From NCBI RefSeq assembly GCF_002954325.1, contig NZ_MQVX01000001.1:873546-937545 (forward strand): a stretch of DNA of 64,000 nt, in the 5' to 3' direction. Shown here piece after piece: positions 1-7,472 of the stretch. The stretch comes from Aureicoccus marinus. GTDB lineage: Bacteria > Bacteroidota > Bacteroidia > Flavobacteriales > Flavobacteriaceae. Made by a program: the position numbers and the translations under genes. Below the pieces are notes generated by a model. It was not told the origin of the DNA and ran no database searches. It saw nothing but the letters and a program-made list of their open reading frames with translations. Position 1 is the first letter of the stretch. Each line of letters opens with the position of its first letter.

Positions 1-185
1 GGATGTCGTTCGAGCTTCTCGATCAGCGGTTGTAATTCTTCGTGTTTGATTCGACGTTTGTCCAGGCTTTTTTCCTGATAGCGTTCGTACTGTTCGAAAC
101 TCTTTTGTGTCAGCTTGGTTTGACCGATCGCAGGGGAAACTAAACAAAGCAAAGCAAATAAGATCAGAGAAAAGCGAAATATCAT
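1..185 (-). CDS. Exported protein, likely M14-family zinc carboxypeptidase (3' part beyond window)
   Basis: The reading frame opens with ATG at 185 and runs off the window at base 1, so only about 61 codons are seen. Residues 1-19 form a signal peptide: a short basic start, a Leu-rich core and a cut near AIG-Q. The mature start (KSFEQYERYQEKSLDKRR, then IKHEELQPLIEKL) resembles the region ahead of the zinc site in flavobacterial M14 peptidases, which often carry a similar IKH..I.PL segment. No zinc ligands lie inside the window, so the family call is an inference. It follows the amidase gene by 5 bases, which suggests one operon for peptidoglycan or peptide turnover in the periplasm. Confidence 0.45.
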   Translation of the reverse strand, partial: MIFRFSLILFALLCLVSPAIGQTKLTQKSFEQYERYQEKSLDKRRIKHEELQPLIEKLERH

Positions 186-190
186 GGGTG

Positions 191-910
191 TTAGTTTTGG
201 TTGGTGTTTTCAATTACAGGCAGGGGCTTAAACCCTAATTTACTGGTGGCCGAACGCACACGCTTCATAAAGTCATCCCCAGGGTCTGTTTTTTGGGTTC
301 GGTAGCCTTTGTCTACTTCGAGCCACAACGGGTGTTCTTCGAAGAGGGTGTATTCGTGGTGTCCGATAACGTAGTCAATGGCATACCTGGATTTTAATTC
401 CTTAACCAGCCATACATTAGCCTTAAGCTGTTCCTTGGTCAGGGGCTGCTCCTCTCCTCCTACGTTTTCGATACCAATAGCACAGTGGTTCAAACCGATC
501 ACGTGCCTGGCCATGGTCGTTTCTGGTAGTAATTGATAGATTTTACCGTCTCGATCTACTAAAAAATGGGCCGAAACATTCAATTGACCTGCTCCTTTGA
601 TCAGACTGCGGTGATTGGGCAGGGTAGACGAGTAAAATGCCTGAAAGGATTTTTCCAGGGTGGGAATAGCCGTCCAATGGAGCACAATCATCCTCGGCTC
701 AATTTGTACACTCTCGGCAGGCAGGTTGTACCGAGTCTTCAAATACTCTTTCGTTAACTCTTTTCGCTTTTGATCAAATACAATCGGTTTTTGTTCCAGA
801 ACGGGTCGATAACCGTCACAGGCAGAAAAAGTCAAAAGGATAAGGAGAAGACCGGAAAGACGAAAAACTCGTCGATAGTTGTTGATACAGAGAAGTTTAC
901 TGATTTTCAT
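191..910 (-). CDS. N-acetylmuramoyl-L-alanine amidase lipoprotein (Amidase_2 fold)
   Basis: This is a predicted peptidoglycan amidase that cuts the MurNAc-L-Ala bond. An in-frame ATG also lies at 922, but ATG at 910 (MKISKLL) gives a cleaner basic N-terminus. A lipobox LTFSAC follows a Leu-rich segment, so it should be a lipoprotein. Counting from the 922 start, the AmpD-like zinc ligands are visible as His82 (VLHWTA), His188 (GHH) and Asp213 (KTDPG). The segment SAHFLVDRDGKIYQL is typical of the Amidase_2/PGRP fold. It is followed after 5 bases by an exported protein that looks like an M14 peptidase. Export plus lipidation suggests a wall-recycling or remodelling role rather than a lytic toxin. 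Confidence 0.85.
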   Translation of the reverse strand: MKISKLLCINNYRRVFRLSGLLLILLTFSACDGYRPVLEQKPIVFDQKRKELTKEYLKTRYNLPAESVQIEPRMIVLHWTAIPTLEKSFQAFYSSTLPNHRSLIKGAGQLNVSAHFLVDRDGKIYQLLPETTMARHVIGLNHCAIGIENVGGEEQPLTKEQLKANVWLVKELKSRYAIDYVIGHHEYTLFEEHPLWLEVDKGYRTQKTDPGDDFMKRVRSATSKLGFKPLPVIENTNQN

Positions 911-1151
911 GGCAGCTGTCAAGGCTTTCTTTTAGGGATAACGACCGGACCAAAGAAAGATTTTACCATTTAAATGTAAAGGAATTATTCGTCACCTGTT
1001 TCGCCGCTATTCTACACCCTTGTGCTTTTATACCACAGCTTTGTCTGGGTTCACAACAATAATTTCGGCTCGGCGGAGTTGGCGTCTACATTTACAATGT
1101 TCTTATTAACCAAGACAGTTAAATTTTTTCATTTTCATATAGTGTTCTCGT

Positions 1152-1183
1152 AAAAGGGCCCTGGAGTAATTCAGGGCTCTTTT
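1152..1183 (-). terminator. Bidirectional intrinsic terminator behind menB
   Basis: A 12-bp stem with one G-T pair pairs 1152-1163 with 1172-1183 around an 8-base loop. T-rich sequence follows on the plus strand, and TTTT closes the stem on the minus strand. It lies 13 bases after the menB stop. Confidence 0.7.
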
Positions 1184-1195
1184 TGATTTTATACC

Positions 1196-2029
1196 CTACG
1201 AGATCCACTTGTTCTCCCCAAAGTCTGGTTTTCTTTTTTCTAAGAAGGCATCTCGCCCTTCTTTGGCTTCATCGGTCATATAAGCCAATCGAGTAGCTTC
1301 TCCAGCGAATACCTGTTGGCCAACCATACCATCGTCTGTCAGGTTCATGGCAAATTTGAGCATCTTGATGCTTGTTGGAGATTTTTCTAAAATTTCTTGG
1401 GCCCACTGAAAAGCCGTGTCTTCTAGTTCGGCATGAGGAACAACGGCATTGACCATTCCCATCTCATAGGCCTCTTGAGCAGAGTAGTTACGCCCCAGGA
1501 AAAATATTTCCCGGGCTTTCTTTTGCCCGACCATTTTAGCGAGGTAGGCTGACCCGTATCCTCCATCAAAACTGGTGACATCTGCATCGGTCTGTTTAAA
1601 AATAGCGTGCTCCTTACTGGCCAGGGTCAAGTCGCATACCACATGTAAACTGTGGCCTCCCCCTACAGCCCAACCGGGAACCACAGCAATGACCACCTTA
1701 GGCATAAAGCGAATAAGGCGCTGTACTTCCAGAATATTCAAACGATGTCTTCCGTCCTGACCTACGTAGCCTTGGTGTCCTCTCGCCTTTTGGTCACCTC
1801 CACTGCAAAAAGAATACACCCCATCTTTTGGTGAAGGTCCTTCGGCAGAGAGAAGCACTACCCCGATGGAGGAATCCTCTTGTACATCGTAAAAGGCTTC
1901 GTATAGTTCTGAGGTGGTATGAGGTCTAAAAGCATTGCGCACCTCGGGCCGATTAAAAGCTATTCGGGCCACTCCGCCACATTTTTTGTAAGTAATATCA
2001 GTGAATTCGCGAACGGTAGTCCATTCCAT
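1196..2029 (-). CDS. menB: 1,4-dihydroxy-2-naphthoyl-CoA synthase
   Basis: MenB closes the naphthalene ring of menaquinone by converting o-succinylbenzoyl-CoA to 1,4-dihydroxy-2-naphthoyl-CoA in the cytoplasm. The 277-residue length is normal for the crotonase-type enzyme. SGGDQ (76-80) and GWAVGGG (119-125) form the oxyanion and CoA region. DADVTSFDGGYGS (148-160) is diagnostic of MenB within the enoyl-CoA hydratase superfamily, and the end DFGENKWIS is also typical. The other men genes are not in this window. It lies 37 bases behind a glycosyltransferase gene and has its own candidate promoter box at 2050-2057, so it may be partly independent of the genes upstream. Confidence 0.96.
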   Translation of the reverse strand: MEWTTVREFTDITYKKCGGVARIAFNRPEVRNAFRPHTTSELYEAFYDVQEDSSIGVVLLSAEGPSPKDGVYSFCSGGDQKARGHQGYVGQDGRHRLNILEVQRLIRFMPKVVIAVVPGWAVGGGHSLHVVCDLTLASKEHAIFKQTDADVTSFDGGYGSAYLAKMVGQKKAREIFFLGRNYSAQEAYEMGMVNAVVPHAELEDTAFQWAQEILEKSPTSIKMLKFAMNLTDDGMVGQQVFAGEATRLAYMTDEAKEGRDAFLEKRKPDFGENKWIS

Positions 2030-2049
2030 GGAAATGATTTTTTAGAATT

Positions 2050-2057
2050 CAAAGATA
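2050..2057 (-). promoter_or_regulatory. Candidate promoter -7 box for menB
   Basis: On the minus strand this reads TATCTTTG, an exact match to the Bacteroidota -7 element TAnnTTTG, about 20 bases before the menB ATG. No TTG at the expected -33 distance is evident, so the assignment rests on one box. Confidence 0.45.
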
Positions 2058-2066
2058 ACGGTTCCC

Positions 2067-3299
2067 CTACGGATTTTTGTTCTTCTCGGCAATGTAGCGG
2101 CTTAAGTACTCGGTACTCCTCAGGCGGTGATGCCAAAGGGTTTGTTGGAGAAGGCGCTTTTTTCTGTGTTGATCTAAATCATGCAATTCTTGCCCTAGTC
2201 TTTGGTCTAAATCGGCATGGCCTTTCGTCGCTGACCAATTGGCGTTAAAGTAGTTTGAAATGAGGCCTTGCTTCTCTTCCCAAATCACTCTTGATTGGTA
2301 GAGCTCTATTGCATTAGCGATAAGCTCTTCCGCTTTATCCCCGCAGAATCCCGGGAACCCCTGAGGTTCCGTAAGCCCCTCTACCCCTTGACTAGTGCTT
2401 ATACTTGGGCATCCCGCTCGCATACCCTCGGCCAGTTTGCCTTTTATTCCCGCCCCATACCGTAAGGGAAGCAGGTTTACACGGTATTTTTGAAGTGATT
2501 CATTCAGGTCAGAGCAGTGGCCTCGAAACGATAAACCTTTGACTTTTTGAAAGGACTGAATGGTATGGCTGGGCCAGTAACTCCCATAGATGTGACATTC
2601 TGCCTGGGGAAGTTCTTTGTGTATGGCCGGCCAGAGATCTTTTGCCAGCCAGTTTACGGCATCCTTATTTGGTTCGTGTTTGCCGTTTCCTATAAAGACG
2701 AAGTGTTCTCTTTCGCTAAAGTCACACCGCCAGCCATTATCAGTGAGCTCCTCATACATAAAAGGAAGCACAAGACTGCTCTGTGCTAAATCGGGAAGCT
2801 CTGCCTTGAGCCATTGCAGTTCAAAATGAGAGACCAGCAAGTTCAGGTCAGACCGCAACAGACACCCGATTTCTCTGTGGGTGATCGTTTGCTGTCTCCA
2901 CAAATCCGGACCAAAGGGGATCTCTTGTTTAAAAGCTAATCTTCGGGTATCCCTTAAGGAATGTAAGTCTTCGGTATTCAGGATCTGGAAAGCCTGGGGA
3001 GCTACTTCCTTTACTCTCCAGCTGAATTGTTCTTCCACCATAAAGCGGTCATAGACGACGACTTCGGGTTGGAGCTCTTTGACCCATTGGTTAAAAAGGT
3101 CAGAATTGAGTTCAATCACCCGGGTTTCAATTCCAAGACTCTTTAAGTCAGCTGAGTGTACGTTTTTTGCAGCGGTTGAAGCAAAGTAAACTTGGGTGGA
3201 ATGCTGAAGGAAAAACTGCAGAAGTTGCATCATACGGACCCCTGCCGCAGTGGATTCGGGTTCCGGCCAGTTCTTTCCTATGACGAGTACCCGATTCAT
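2067..3299 (-). CDS. GT-B fold glycosyltransferase (GT4-like)
   Basis: This is a 410-residue soluble protein with a Rossmann-like start (RVLVIGKNW) and a C-terminal half of the GT4 type. HFVFIGNGKHEPNKDAV (199-215) begins the second Rossmann domain. GAGIKGKLAEGMRAGCPSI (282-300) is the nucleotide-sugar-binding signature seen in Glyco_trans_1_4 proteins. The N-terminal residues PEPESTAAGVRMMQL resemble the acceptor-side loop of the same family. Donor and acceptor sugars cannot be read from the sequence. It sits 7 bases behind the helicase gene and ahead of menB, and neither neighbour tells its substrate. A role in surface glycan synthesis is an inference. Confidence 0.8.
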   Translation of the reverse strand: MNRVLVIGKNWPEPESTAAGVRMMQLLQFFLQHSTQVYFASTAAKNVHSADLKSLGIETRVIELNSDLFNQWVKELQPEVVVYDRFMVEEQFSWRVKEVAPQAFQILNTEDLHSLRDTRRLAFKQEIPFGPDLWRQQTITHREIGCLLRSDLNLLVSHFELQWLKAELPDLAQSSLVLPFMYEELTDNGWRCDFSEREHFVFIGNGKHEPNKDAVNWLAKDLWPAIHKELPQAECHIYGSYWPSHTIQSFQKVKGLSFRGHCSDLNESLQKYRVNLLPLRYGAGIKGKLAEGMRAGCPSISTSQGVEGLTEPQGFPGFCGDKAEELIANAIELYQSRVIWEEKQGLISNYFNANWSATKGHADLDQRLGQELHDLDQHRKKRLLQQTLWHHRLRSTEYLSRYIAEKNKNP

Positions 3300-3306
3300 T
3301 AAAACC

Positions 3307-4818
3307 CTAAAGACGTTCGGCGAATAGTCGAGAAATGTGGGAACGAAGCTTTCGCTCGTAGTCTTCTTCCAACCACTCTTTGTAGTTTTTGGTATTGTTC
3401 ATGATGCAGTAGGAATACTGTCGAACACGGTAAGCGATCTCTTCTTTGAGTTCCTTGGCCAGAATTCTCGCATCAAAAACGTCCTCACTGTTTTCGGCAC
3501 AGATTTGAGCATGTTGCTCAATACTTCTTTCCAAAACGATTTTGGATTTTAGACCCTCAGCAAATACCTTTTTGTATTCGGCTTTGATGTCGAATTCGAT
3601 TTTGGTGGATTTGCTGAACTTGGCACGAAGCTCATCGGGCATTTTGTATTCAAATTCCCGTTCAATTTCTTCATCGTTCTTGATGTTTTCGAGGTAGAAA
3701 TCCGGGAAATGGAAAATTTCTTGCCAATCCAGAGGAGCATCCCATGGGCCAAAACGGGCGATGTTGTTCCCCAAATCGATAACGGAAAACTCTTCTTTTC
3801 CGGGAAGCACACGGGATCCCCTACCAATCATCTGAAAATACAGCGTTAAAGAACGGGTGGCACGATTGAGAATGATAGCTTCCACAGAGGGCTCATCAAA
3901 TCCAGTGGTCAAAATACTGACAGAAGTCAGGATGGCGTCTGGGGTTTTAGAGAACCATTCGAGTATTTCTTGTCGCTCAGCGCTGGAGTTGCGGTTATCC
4001 AAATGACGAATGGGGAGTCCTGCCTTTTTAAAGGTTTCATACACCATATAAGAGGTGTTGATACCATTGTTAAAGATCAGGGTCTTTTTGCCTTTCGCAA
4101 TGTCGTCATATGCACTTTGGAGCTTACCCAACATGCTTTGATTGCCATAAAGCTCATCGGAGGATTTAACGGTGTAATCCCCGTGGATACCCAGTTTTAA
4201 TCCCCGCAGACTGACGTCGTAGCTGTAGAGATTGGCCTTTGCCAGGAATTTTTTATCGATCAGCGATTGAATGGACTCCCCTACAATGAGTTTTTTGTAG
4301 TGGTCCTTCATAGGTAGTTTGATGTTGGAACTCAAGGGGGTTGCCGTTACCCCAAGGATAATCGACTCATCAAAGTATTTGAACAGCTTTCGGAAGGAGT
4401 TGTAGTGGGCCTCATCGATGATGACCAGGCCGATATTACGGATATCTACCTTCTCTTCCTGAAGTCGGTTATTCAGAGTCTCCACCATCGCGACATAGCA
4501 CTGGAAACCTTCTTCATCCTTGACTTCCTTTACATCGCTATTGATGATCTTGTTGTACACCCCAAAATTATCAAGCATTTTGGAAGTCTGTCGACTCAAT
4601 TCTATACGGTGGGTCAAAACGACCACCTTCTTGCCGCTCTGTTCTATGTACCGTCTGGTGATTTCCGAAAACACAACGGTTTTTCCTCCACCAGTAGGAA
4701 GCTGATACAGCAAGTTGGCGTTGCTAGGCAATTCATCCAAACAGGTGAAAATCCGTTGCAGGTCATTTTGCTGATAGTCGTAAAGCTTCTTTCGGTTGAG
4801 TTCTTTTTGTACTTCCAA
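3307..4818 (-). CDS. DEAD/DEAH-box helicase (superfamily 2, SSL2/RadD-like)
   Basis: This is a 503-residue superfamily 2 ATPase. Motif I is PTGGGKT (41-47), motif II is DEAH (135-138), motif III is VTATP (157-161), and motif VI is QMIGRGSR (329-336), the arginine-finger region. The arrangement resembles the stand-alone ResIII/helicase-C proteins common in Flavobacteriia, distantly like RadD or XPB, and no nuclease domain is visible. The C-terminal 130 residues are charged and helical and could be a nucleic-acid or partner-binding region. It is the first gene of a minus-strand run with the glycosyltransferase. No restriction or defence partner lies next to it, so a DNA-repair role is more likely than a restriction role, but this is not proven. 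Confidence 0.85.
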   Translation of the reverse strand: MEVQKELNRKKLYDYQQNDLQRIFTCLDELPSNANLLYQLPTGGGKTVVFSEITRRYIEQSGKKVVVLTHRIELSRQTSKMLDNFGVYNKIINSDVKEVKDEEGFQCYVAMVETLNNRLQEEKVDIRNIGLVIIDEAHYNSFRKLFKYFDESIILGVTATPLSSNIKLPMKDHYKKLIVGESIQSLIDKKFLAKANLYSYDVSLRGLKLGIHGDYTVKSSDELYGNQSMLGKLQSAYDDIAKGKKTLIFNNGINTSYMVYETFKKAGLPIRHLDNRNSSAERQEILEWFSKTPDAILTSVSILTTGFDEPSVEAIILNRATRSLTLYFQMIGRGSRVLPGKEEFSVIDLGNNIARFGPWDAPLDWQEIFHFPDFYLENIKNDEEIEREFEYKMPDELRAKFSKSTKIEFDIKAEYKKVFAEGLKSKIVLERSIEQHAQICAENSEDVFDARILAKELKEEIAYRVRQYSYCIMNNTKNYKEWLEEDYERKLRSHISRLFAERL

Positions 4819-4857
4819 GGATTGTTTACGGTGTTAGTTGTGCATTCGCGATTCTTA

Positions 4858-4865
4858 CAAATCTA
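4858..4865 (-). promoter_or_regulatory. Candidate promoter -7 box for the helicase gene
   Basis: On the minus strand the box reads TAGATTTG, an exact TAnnTTTG match, about 40 bases before the helicase ATG. The -33 region has only a weak TTTCG, so support is partial. Confidence 0.4.
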
Positions 4866-5056
4866 GAAGAAATTTGTTCCCGGGACGAAAGCAGGCCGTT
4901 GAAATCTATTAAAAACCTATTAACAATTAAAGTTCGAAGAAAGACAAAGCGTCTACCTGCTCATAACTTTTTTAATAACATTCATAAAACCCCCTTGGAA
5001 TTGGGCCTTAGAACCTGTAACTATGGCCTTAAATACCCTAAATTCTCGATAGAAGC

Positions 5057-5922
5057 ATGAGGCAGCTCAAAATAATCAAGCAAGTAACCAACCGTGAATC
5101 CAAATCCTTAGACAAGTACCTACAAGACATTAGCAAGATCGAATTGATCACTGCTCAGGAAGAAGTTGTTCTGGCACAGAAGATTAAGCAGGGGGATCAA
5201 GAGGCCTTAGAGAAGCTAACCAATGCCAACCTTCGCTTTGTTGTATCGGTGGCTAAACAGTACCAAAATCAAGGCTTGAAGTTGCCGGATTTGATCAACG
5301 AAGGCAACTTGGGCTTGGTAAAAGCGGCTCAGCGCTTTGATGAAACCAGAGGATTTAAGTTTATTTCTTATGCGGTGTGGTGGATTCGTCAATCCATTTT
5401 ACAAGCATTGGCAGAACAATCTCGGGTCGTGCGTCTTCCTTTGAACAAAATTGGATCGATCAACAAGATCAATAAAACCTTTTCTTATCTAGAGCAAGCG
5501 CATGAGCGTCCTCCTTCAGCGGAAGAAATCGCTAAGGAGCTCGATATGACGGTTACTGAGGTCAAGCAATCCCTCAAACACTCTGGCCGCCATGTTTCTA
5601 TGGACGCCCCTCTGAAAGAAGGGGAAACTTCCAGCCTGTACGACGTGATGAATACAGAGGAGTCTCCTAAGCCAGACAAAGGCTTAATGCACGAGTCTCT
5701 TAATCTTGAAATTAATCGGGCATTGGATACCTTGTCGCCTCGAGAGGCTGATGTAGTTCGTTTGTACTACGGAATCGGCGAACAGCATCCATGACTTTGG
5801 AAGAAATCGGGTCTACATTTGACCTCACCCGAGAGCGGGTTCGACAGATTCGTGAAAAAGCGATTCGAAAACTCAGACACAGTTCAAAAAGTAAAATCCT
5901 AAAAACCTACTTAGGTTCCTAA
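5057..5922 (+). CDS. rpoD: Housekeeping RNA polymerase sigma factor (sigma-70/SigA), frameshifted in this sequence
   Basis: This is the short primary sigma factor typical of Bacteroidota, which lacks region 1.1. Region 1.2 ([15 protein letters not shown]), region 2 ([13 protein letters not shown] through [15 protein letters not shown]), region 3 and region 4.1 are intact. After GIGEQHP the first frame stops at 5792-5794. The next frame, from 5791 to 5922, encodes the missing region 4.2 helix-turn-helix ([19 protein letters not shown]). One extra A after CATCC restores a continuous 288-residue protein of normal family length. The gene is essential, and the -35-binding helix would be lost, so a base-calling deletion is the likely cause. 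A strong terminator follows directly. Confidence 0.95.
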
Positions 5923-5958
5923 AACGAAAAGAGCCCCATCGTCGGGGCTCTTTTCGTT
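5923..5958 (+). terminator. rpoD terminator, usable in both directions
   Basis: A perfect 15-bp stem pairs 5923-5937 with 5944-5958 around a 6-base loop. The GC-rich core is GAGCCCC, and the A/T-rich outer part supplies a U-tract on either strand. It begins immediately after the rpoD stop codon and also lies 15 bases past the minus-strand micro-ORF at 5974. Confidence 0.9.
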
Positions 5959-5973
5959 AAAGACATGAAAATC

Positions 5974-6075
5974 TTAGGAATAACTCAGTTGGTTGATATT
6001 GTAATTCGCGAGGATTTCGTTGAGGTCCTTTATAAAATTCATGTAGGCGGAATTTTCAAGGTTTTGATTTTTCAT
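5974..6075 (-). CDS. Micropeptide, 33 codons, paralogue of the upstream micro-ORF
   Basis: A short ORF starts with ATG at 6075 and stops with TAA at 5974-5976. The product begins MKNQNLENSAYMNFIKDL and ends with NEIL, a polar stretch and NQLSYS. It has no signal peptide or membrane segment. It aligns without gaps to the neighbouring 32-residue ORF at 6094-6192 over the last 23 residues, with 10 identities including Y..F...LNEIL.N....QL. Four of the ten identical residues use different codons, which argues for protein-level selection. It lies between the YaiO-like gene and a terminator, so it is probably the last gene of that transcript. I recognise no family and assign no function. Confidence 0.6.
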   Translation of the reverse strand: MKNQNLENSAYMNFIKDLNEILANYNINQLSYS

Positions 6076-6093
6076 AGTTGAGGCAATTGGGGG

Positions 6094-6192
6094 TTAGAGA
6101 TTGTCTAGCTGTGCGAGCTCGTTATTGCTTAATATTTCGTTGAGTTCTTGTAAAAACAGGAGGTATTCCTCTCCATAAGTGTCGTATAACAT
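6094..6192 (-). CDS. Micropeptide, 32 codons, paralogue of the downstream micro-ORF
   Basis: ATG is at 6192 and TAA at 6094-6096. The product is acidic, starts MLYDTYGEEYLLFLQ, has a central ELNEIL and ends AQLDNL. It is predicted to form one amphipathic helix with no export signal. It shares the Y..F...LNEIL.N....QL pattern with the ORF that follows 18 bases later. The two ORFs sit 154 bases behind the outer-membrane barrel gene at 6347 on the same strand. Tandem duplication with a conserved core and drifted codons is the main evidence that both are translated. The function is unknown; a small regulator, adaptor or antitoxin-like peptide are possibilities only. Confidence 0.6.
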   Translation of the reverse strand: MLYDTYGEEYLLFLQELNEILSNNELAQLDNL

Positions 6193-6346
6193 GTAGGTGC
6201 AGTTTTAGTTTGATTTGGGATCATACTGGATTAAACCTAAATCAGAATAAAAGGGAACCCAATAATTTGTGGTGAAGAGCGAAGAAGTTGTTGTAAAACC
6301 CCTCAAATGCGCAGTGAAGTTGGTCGGTTTTTTTGAGCTTTTTACC

Positions 6347-7471
6347 CTAAAAACCCCATTGATATTGGATGCCCAAGGTTGCTGACCAGGTGTAATTGTC
6401 TGGTAAAAAAGGCAATTCAAGGCGATCTGCTCTCAGATCGATTCTATACCCTGTTTTGCTTTCTTGATTCCATTGGTTATACCCTAAACTCAGGAATTGT
6501 TGTTGAATGTAGAGTTGGGTTTGGGTGGCGATTGCTCCGTTGAGGAATTGTTGTTGAAATTCTGTGTCGTAACCAGCACCGAGCTCCAGGTCCAGGTATT
6601 GGAAGGCCGTTTTGAGGTACTTCCGTGTTTTTATGCTGGCCGAAATACCAGGTCTGCCCTGCTCTTTTGGCACAAAAAAGGCGCGAAGAGAACTGTAGTA
6701 ATTTCCGTAATAGTAACCGGTAGACACGGTATAGATCCCCACATTACCCTCGGCAAAAGAAAGGAATCGAGCGCCCAAGGAGGCTTCCCAGGCATTGGGA
6801 AGGTTGGTGAAGTACTCCAAGCCCGCTCTGTGAGTCGGGAAAAGAGACGTGCCAGAATAGCCATAATTGACGTACAGATAGGCCTTATCCGAAAGCTTGG
6901 GGTACCAATCGGACTCGATTTGAAGGGCATTCTCTTCAAAACGGTAAGCGTAATTCGCTCGTAGTAGAACCGAGCCTTTGTCATATTTACAGCTGACTCC
7001 CAAGCTATTTTGAAACTGAGGAGTATAGTATTCTGTAAATACACGACTTTGCGCTGCGGTATTGATTCTGAATTCTTGTTGGGAAGGCAAATCTTGAAGT
7101 TCCTTGTCTTGAAGACTGGTCCAGGCCTTGCCCCGGTGTAAGGCCTCAGTCAGTCCTTCTCGGTACTGTAAAAGCGCTTGGTGATCCGGATTGAATCGCA
7201 AGGATTTATGAAGAAGTCCCAAGGCGATTTGGGGATTCCCTTCTTGGAGTTCTAGCTCTACAGCCGCGATCCAATAAGGGAGCTTTCCCCGGCTTTTGGA
7301 TGTGATTTGGTTCAGGGTTTGGCGGGTTTCCTCTACCCCATCCTTCTTGTAAGATTCCGTTAGCCAAAGGGTAGCGTCTTCCAGTAGTTGATCAGAGGAA
7401 GCAAGCGCCAAGCCCTTCTGGGCATTGAGGCCACCACAAAACAGCAATAAGATTAGGAGGATCTTTTTCAT
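6347..7471 (-). CDS. YaiO-like outer-membrane beta-barrel protein with TPR-type N-terminal region
   Basis: The start at 7471 (MKKILLILLLFCGGLNAQ) gives a classic signal peptide. An upstream in-frame ATG at 7492 would overlap the glycosyltransferase. Residues 25-130 of the mature protein are helical and TPR-like (WIAAVELELQEGNPQIALGLL). The C-terminal 230 residues alternate aromatic and polar positions as in a beta-barrel and end in a terminal aromatic strand (IQYQWGF). This layout matches the YaiO family. Its place directly after a GT2 polymer synthase (1-base gap) suggests it is the exit pore or surface anchor for the glycan, comparable in role to PgaA. The family assignment is fairly safe; the export role is inferred. 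Confidence 0.82.
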   Translation of the reverse strand: MKKILLILLLFCGGLNAQKGLALASSDQLLEDATLWLTESYKKDGVEETRQTLNQITSKSRGKLPYWIAAVELELQEGNPQIALGLLHKSLRFNPDHQALLQYREGLTEALHRGKAWTSLQDKELQDLPSQQEFRINTAAQSRVFTEYYTPQFQNSLGVSCKYDKGSVLLRANYAYRFEENALQIESDWYPKLSDKAYLYVNYGYSGTSLFPTHRAGLEYFTNLPNAWEASLGARFLSFAEGNVGIYTVSTGYYYGNYYSSLRAFFVPKEQGRPGISASIKTRKYLKTAFQYLDLELGAGYDTEFQQQFLNGAIATQTQLYIQQQFLSLGYNQWNQESKTGYRIDLRADRLELPFLPDNYTWSATLGIQYQWGF

Positions 7472-7472
7472 A

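Noticed and set aside
3307-4818. Type III restriction or anti-phage defence system around the helicase
   Set aside because: No methyltransferase, nuclease or other defence gene is adjacent, and the protein has no nuclease motif.
5780-5800. Programmed frameshift in rpoD
   Set aside because: No slippery heptamer or downstream structure is visible, and seven other genes show the same type of one-base loss, so a sequence error is the simpler explanation.
6205-6420. 71-residue minus-strand ORF overlapping the YaiO-like gene end
   Set aside because: Most of it lies in another frame of the barrel gene; composition is not protein-like and it lacks resemblance to the adjacent micropeptides.
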